Shown here: positions 61,505 to 64,000 of the stretch, one piece after another
How the letters are laid out: the number at the start of each line of letters is the position of its first letter
How positions within the stretch are numbered: position 1 is the stretch's first letter
Assembly (NCBI RefSeq): GCF_900156175.1
Contig: NZ_FTMV01000016.1
Location: 1-64,000, forward strand
DNA length: 64,000 nucleotides
Source: Janthinobacterium sp. TND4EL3
GTDB lineage: Bacteria > Pseudomonadota > Gammaproteobacteria > Burkholderiales > Burkholderiaceae_D
Direction of reading: 5' to 3'
The notes under the pieces: generated by a model
What the model saw: only the letters and a program-made list of their open reading frames with translations
Database searches by the model: none
Told to the model about the DNA's origin: nothing
Program-made: the position numbers and the translations under genes

Positions 61505-62740
61505 GTGCCATTTTTTGCCTACAAGGCGCGCAACGCCAGCGGCGAACTGCTGACCGGCGTGATGGAAGGCGCCGACAGCGGCGCTGTGGCCGACCAGCTG
61601 ATGGCGGGCGGCAGCACGCCCGTCGACATCAGCGTGACCAAACAGACGGTGACGAAGGCCGGCGCCAACCAGCTGGGCTGGTGGGACAAGCTGACCGAGA
61701 AAAAGGTCACGCCCATGGACGTGCAGCTGTTCAGCCGCCAGCTGTACACCCTGCTCAAGGCGGGCGTGCCCATCATGCGCGGCCTGGCCGGGCTGCAGGA
61801 GTCCGCCATCAGCCCCGCGTTCGGGCGCATCATCAAGGACGTGCGCGAATCGCTGGACGCGGGGCGCGAACTGTCGGCCGCCATGGCGCGCCATCCCGCC
61901 ATCTTCACGCCGTTCTACCTGTCGATGGTGCGCGTGGGCGAAATGACGGGCCGCCTCGATGAAGTGTTCTTGCGCCTCTTCGACCACCTGGAATTCGACC
62001 GCGACATGCGCGCGCGCGTGAAAACGGCCACGCGCTACCCGACCTTCGTCGTCTTCGCCATGGTCGCCGCCATGATCGTGGTCAATATCTTCGTCATTCC
62101 CCAGTTCGAGAAAGTCTTCGCCAGTTTCCATGCGGAACTGCCCTTGATGACGCGCATCCTGATCGGCACCTCGCGCTTTACCGTCGCCTACTGGCCCTTG
62201 CTGCTGCTGGCGGGCGTGGGCGGCTTTTTCGGCTGGCGCGCCTGGCTGCGCACGAAACAGGGCCTGTATAAATGGGACCGCGCCAAGCTGCGCCTGCCGA
62301 TCGCCGGCAAGATCATCCTGAAGGGCACGATGGCCCGCTTCGCCCGCAGCTTCGCCCTGTCGAGCACCAGCGGCGTACCCATCGTGCAGGCGCTGACGGT
62401 GGTATCGCAAACGGTGGACAACACCTACCTGAGCGCGCGCGTGGAGCAGATGCGCGACGGCGTGGAACGCGGCGAAAGCATCCTGCGCACCTCGGTGGCG
62501 GCCGGCGTGTTTACGCCCGTGGTGCTGCAGATGATCGCCGTGGGCGAGGAATCCGGTTCGCTCGACGACCTGATGGACGAGATCGCGGACATGTACGAGC
62601 GTGAAGTCGACTATGAATTGAAGACCCTGTCGGCACAGATCGAGCCGATCCTGATCGTCTTCCTCGGCGCCATGGTGCTGGTGCTGGCGCTGGGCATCTT
62701 CCTGCCGATCTGGGACCTGGGCCGGGCGGCCCTGCACTGA
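61505..62740 (+). CDS. mshG: MshG-type platform protein (plus-strand set)
   Basis: 411 residues. FAYKARNASGELLTGVMEGAD at the N-terminus and the two F-protein repeats (LFSRQLYTLLKAGVPIMRGLAGLQES, FALSSTSGVPIVQALTVVSQTVDN), with three transmembrane helices. It uses a GTG start one base after the mshE stop. It shares the family with the minus-strand F protein but has different termini, so the two are paralogues. The next gene overlaps by one base (TGATG). Confidence 0.92.
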   Translation: MPFFAYKARNASGELLTGVMEGADSGAVADQLMAGGSTPVDISVTKQTVTKAGANQLGWWDKLTEKKVTPMDVQLFSRQLYTLLKAGVPIMRGLAGLQESAISPAFGRIIKDVRESLDAGRELSAAMARHPAIFTPFYLSMVRVGEMTGRLDEVFLRLFDHLEFDRDMRARVKTATRYPTFVVFAMVAAMIVVNIFVIPQFEKVFASFHAELPLMTRILIGTSRFTVAYWPLLLLAGVGGFFGWRAWLRTKQGLYKWDRAKLRLPIAGKIILKGTMARFARSFALSSTSGVPIVQALTVVSQTVDNTYLSARVEQMRDGVERGESILRTSVAAGVFTPVVLQMIAVGEESGSLDDLMDEIADMYEREVDYELKTLSAQIEPILIVFLGAMVLVLALGIFLPIWDLGRAALH

Positions 62741-63225
62741 TGGCGCTGCCTGCCCGCCAGCGCGGTTTCACGCTGTTCGAGCTGGCCGTGGTGGCGAGCG
62801 TGTTCGCCATCCTGGTGGGCGTGTTACTGAGCCGCGTCGGCTATTACCAGCGACAGGCGCAGCAGGTGGCCATGACGCAGACGCTGGCGGCCTTGCGCAC
62901 CAGCTTGCGGGTGCAGGTGCTGCAGCTGTACCTGGCGGACGGGCGCGCGCGGATACCGTCGCTGGCGCGGCAAAACCCCTTCGACTGGCTGGCCGATAAG
63001 CCGGCCAACTATTTGGGCGAATTCGATGCGCCCGCGCTCGATAAATTACCCGCTGGGAATTGGTTGTACGACAGAAAAGAACAAAAAATCATCTATTTGT
63101 TTAGTAATGGCAATATTTTTCCCGGTTCGGAGCTTGATTCAGTGAAATTTAAGGTAATCTTGCCAGGTGTAGACGCCGATCTTGACAAGCTCGCCCAGGA
63201 ACCCGATATTGTGGTGTGGAAATAG
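62740..63225 (+). CDS. Prepilin-like protein (MshF-position)
   Basis: 161 residues. A type IV leader MALPARQRG-FTLFELAVVASVFAILVGVLLSRVGYY with Phe+1 and Glu+5. The remainder is a short globular domain that turns AT-richer towards its end (WLYDRKEQKIIYLFSNGNIFPG). Position after mshG corresponds to mshF in Vibrio and Shewanella loci, but here it has a real prepilin signature. Confidence 0.8.
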   Translation: MALPARQRGFTLFELAVVASVFAILVGVLLSRVGYYQRQAQQVAMTQTLAALRTSLRVQVLQLYLADGRARIPSLARQNPFDWLADKPANYLGEFDAPALDKLPAGNWLYDRKEQKIIYLFSNGNIFPGSELDSVKFKVILPGVDADLDKLAQEPDIVVWK

Positions 63226-63313
63226 CCGGACTCGACAGCAGACGGAGTGCCGTGCAGCAAACGTTTCATGGCGTTGGTTTTGATGTTTTTATTTGATTTT
63301 GGAGAAAGCAAGA

Positions 63314-63817
63314 ATGAACAAGTCTTTACGTAGTATGAAAAGCGGCGCCCAGGCGGGTTTTACCCTGATCGAATTGGTGGTCGTCATCGTTATCCTGGGC
63401 ATTTTAGCTGCGACGGCGATTCCGAAATTTAGCGATTTGTCAGCCGATGCACGTGTGGCCAAGATGCAGGCGGCCGTGGGCACCCTGAAGGCGGGCTCCG
63501 CACTGTTCCATGCGCAATGGCTTGTCAATGGCGCGGCGGCCGATGCTTCCGTGAAGATGGAGGGTGTTGACGTCGCAGGCAAGGCAGGCTATCCAAGCGT
63601 CGATGGCATCGTGGTGGCGGCCGGTGGCCTGGCTGACTATGACATCAAGACAGTGCCGCCGACTGCAACCGTCCTGACTATTTTGCCTGATGCGAATCAC
63701 AAGAATTGCAAGGTGACATATACGACAGCAGTTGCAGCCGCCGCAGATGGCTCGACTCCTGCAGTGGCTCCTGTAGTCGACGATAGCGCACTCAAGGTGG
63801 TGGAAAACTGCCGCTAA
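63314..63817 (+). CDS. MSHA-type major prepilin (MshA/MshB-like)
   Basis: 167 residues from ATG 63314 behind TTGGAGAAAG. The leader MNKSLRSMKSGAQAG-FTLIELVVVIVILGILAATAIPKFSDLSADARVAKMQ matches MshA/MshB closely, including Phe+1, Glu+5 and the Pro of the first helix. Two cysteines (NHKNCKVTY and VVENCR) frame a C-terminal disulfide loop, as in type IV pilins. Likely the major pilin. Two terminator-like hairpins follow. Confidence 0.88.
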   Translation: MNKSLRSMKSGAQAGFTLIELVVVIVILGILAATAIPKFSDLSADARVAKMQAAVGTLKAGSALFHAQWLVNGAAADASVKMEGVDVAGKAGYPSVDGIVVAAGGLADYDIKTVPPTATVLTILPDANHKNCKVTYTTAVAAAADGSTPAVAPVVDDSALKVVENCR

Positions 63818-63827
63818 GCTTTGTGCC

Positions 63828-63847
63828 AATGGGCCACTCGGCCCATT
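63828..63847 (+). other. Perfect inverted repeat after the pilin gene
   Basis: AATGGGCC-ACTC-GGCCCATT forms an 8-bp stem 11 bases after the pilin stop. It has no T-run and is not a standard terminator; it may stabilise the pilin mRNA 3' end or act as an attenuator. Confidence 0.55.
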
Positions 63848-63890
63848 GCCGCAAAGGCGCGGCAACGTCGCGTTTTGCGTCAATCTCAGC

Positions 63891-63925
63891 AGCCCAACCC
63901 CAGGCAGGACCGGTTGGGCTTTTTT
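63891..63925 (+). terminator. Intrinsic terminator after the pilin gene
   Basis: AGCCCAACC (63891-63899) pairs with GGTTGGGCT (63912-63920) and is followed by a T-run. It closes the plus-strand pilus unit. Confidence 0.85.
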
Positions 63926-64000
63926 ACGGGCGATTCTTCATTGCATCCTTCACAACCCACCTTGCGTCGCAGATGCCTTTTACGGGGCAGGCTTGCGCGC

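Overview
The window comes from the chromosome of a GC-rich Gram-negative betaproteobacterium. Gene content and protein style fit the Oxalobacteraceae, close to Janthinobacterium, Duganella or Massilia: an MSHA-type pilus locus, AlaC, MetE, methyl-accepting chemotaxis proteins and a PEP-CTERM-like surface protein. The genus is an inference from recognised families; no search was run.

Region 1 (1-4761) is the right end of an integrated prophage. It holds a lysis cassette (holin-like protein, M15 endolysin, Rz with Rz1 nested in another frame), a solitary D12-class DNA adenine methylase, a minus-strand gene with the N-terminal signature of proteasome/HslV-type Ntn hydrolases, an unknown gene behind a perfect LexA box, and a small lipoprotein. 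It ends in a 20-bp copy of a tRNA 3' end (4742-4761), read here as attR.

Region 2 (4800-20900) is mostly ordinary chromosome: two chemoreceptors (one with a C-terminal CheR/CheB docking pentapeptide), two tandem DUF2939 genes, an orphan ParB-like protein, a periplasmic penicillin/AHL-acylase-family enzyme, a reverse transsulfuration pair (CBS + CGL), thymidine kinase and the tail-specific protease Prc.

Region 3 (20874-31100) contains an IS1595-type element, a LysR/MFS pair, a pentapeptide-repeat protein, alaC, an HNH endonuclease and metE. It is interspersed with SIX copies of a roughly 120-nt element, all on the + strand. Each copy has a small hairpin, a conserved C/U-rich anti-Shine-Dalgarno stretch, a second hairpin and a strong intrinsic terminator. 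Stems are kept with compensatory changes while reading frames are broken, so I interpret the element as a multicopy small-RNA or 3'-UTR RNA family. This is the most striking signal in the window.

Region 4 (31192-44800) has an AspT/YidE-type transporter, an unknown low-GC gene, an acyl-CoA dehydrogenase pair with two MaoC hydratases, a degenerate PEP-CTERM-like protein, and a 1514-aa hybrid histidine kinase translationally coupled to a REC-GGDEF diguanylate cyclase.

Region 5 (44392-63925) is a large type IV filament (MSHA-like) locus built as two divergent units. The minus-strand operon (59588 to about 44785) runs ABC ATPase, ExeA/MshM-like ATPase, MshL secretin, MshN-like TPR protein, GspE-type ATPase, GspF-type platform protein, PilM/N-like protein, PilO-like protein, PilP-like protein, two prepilin-like proteins, an ABC-2-type permease, a membrane-anchored protein and a further pseudopilin. 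Most junctions overlap by 1-4 bp. The plus-strand unit (59800-63817) carries a second GspE ATPase, a second GspF protein and two prepilins. An ABC exporter embedded in a pilus operon, and two motor/platform sets beside one secretin, are the unusual aspects.
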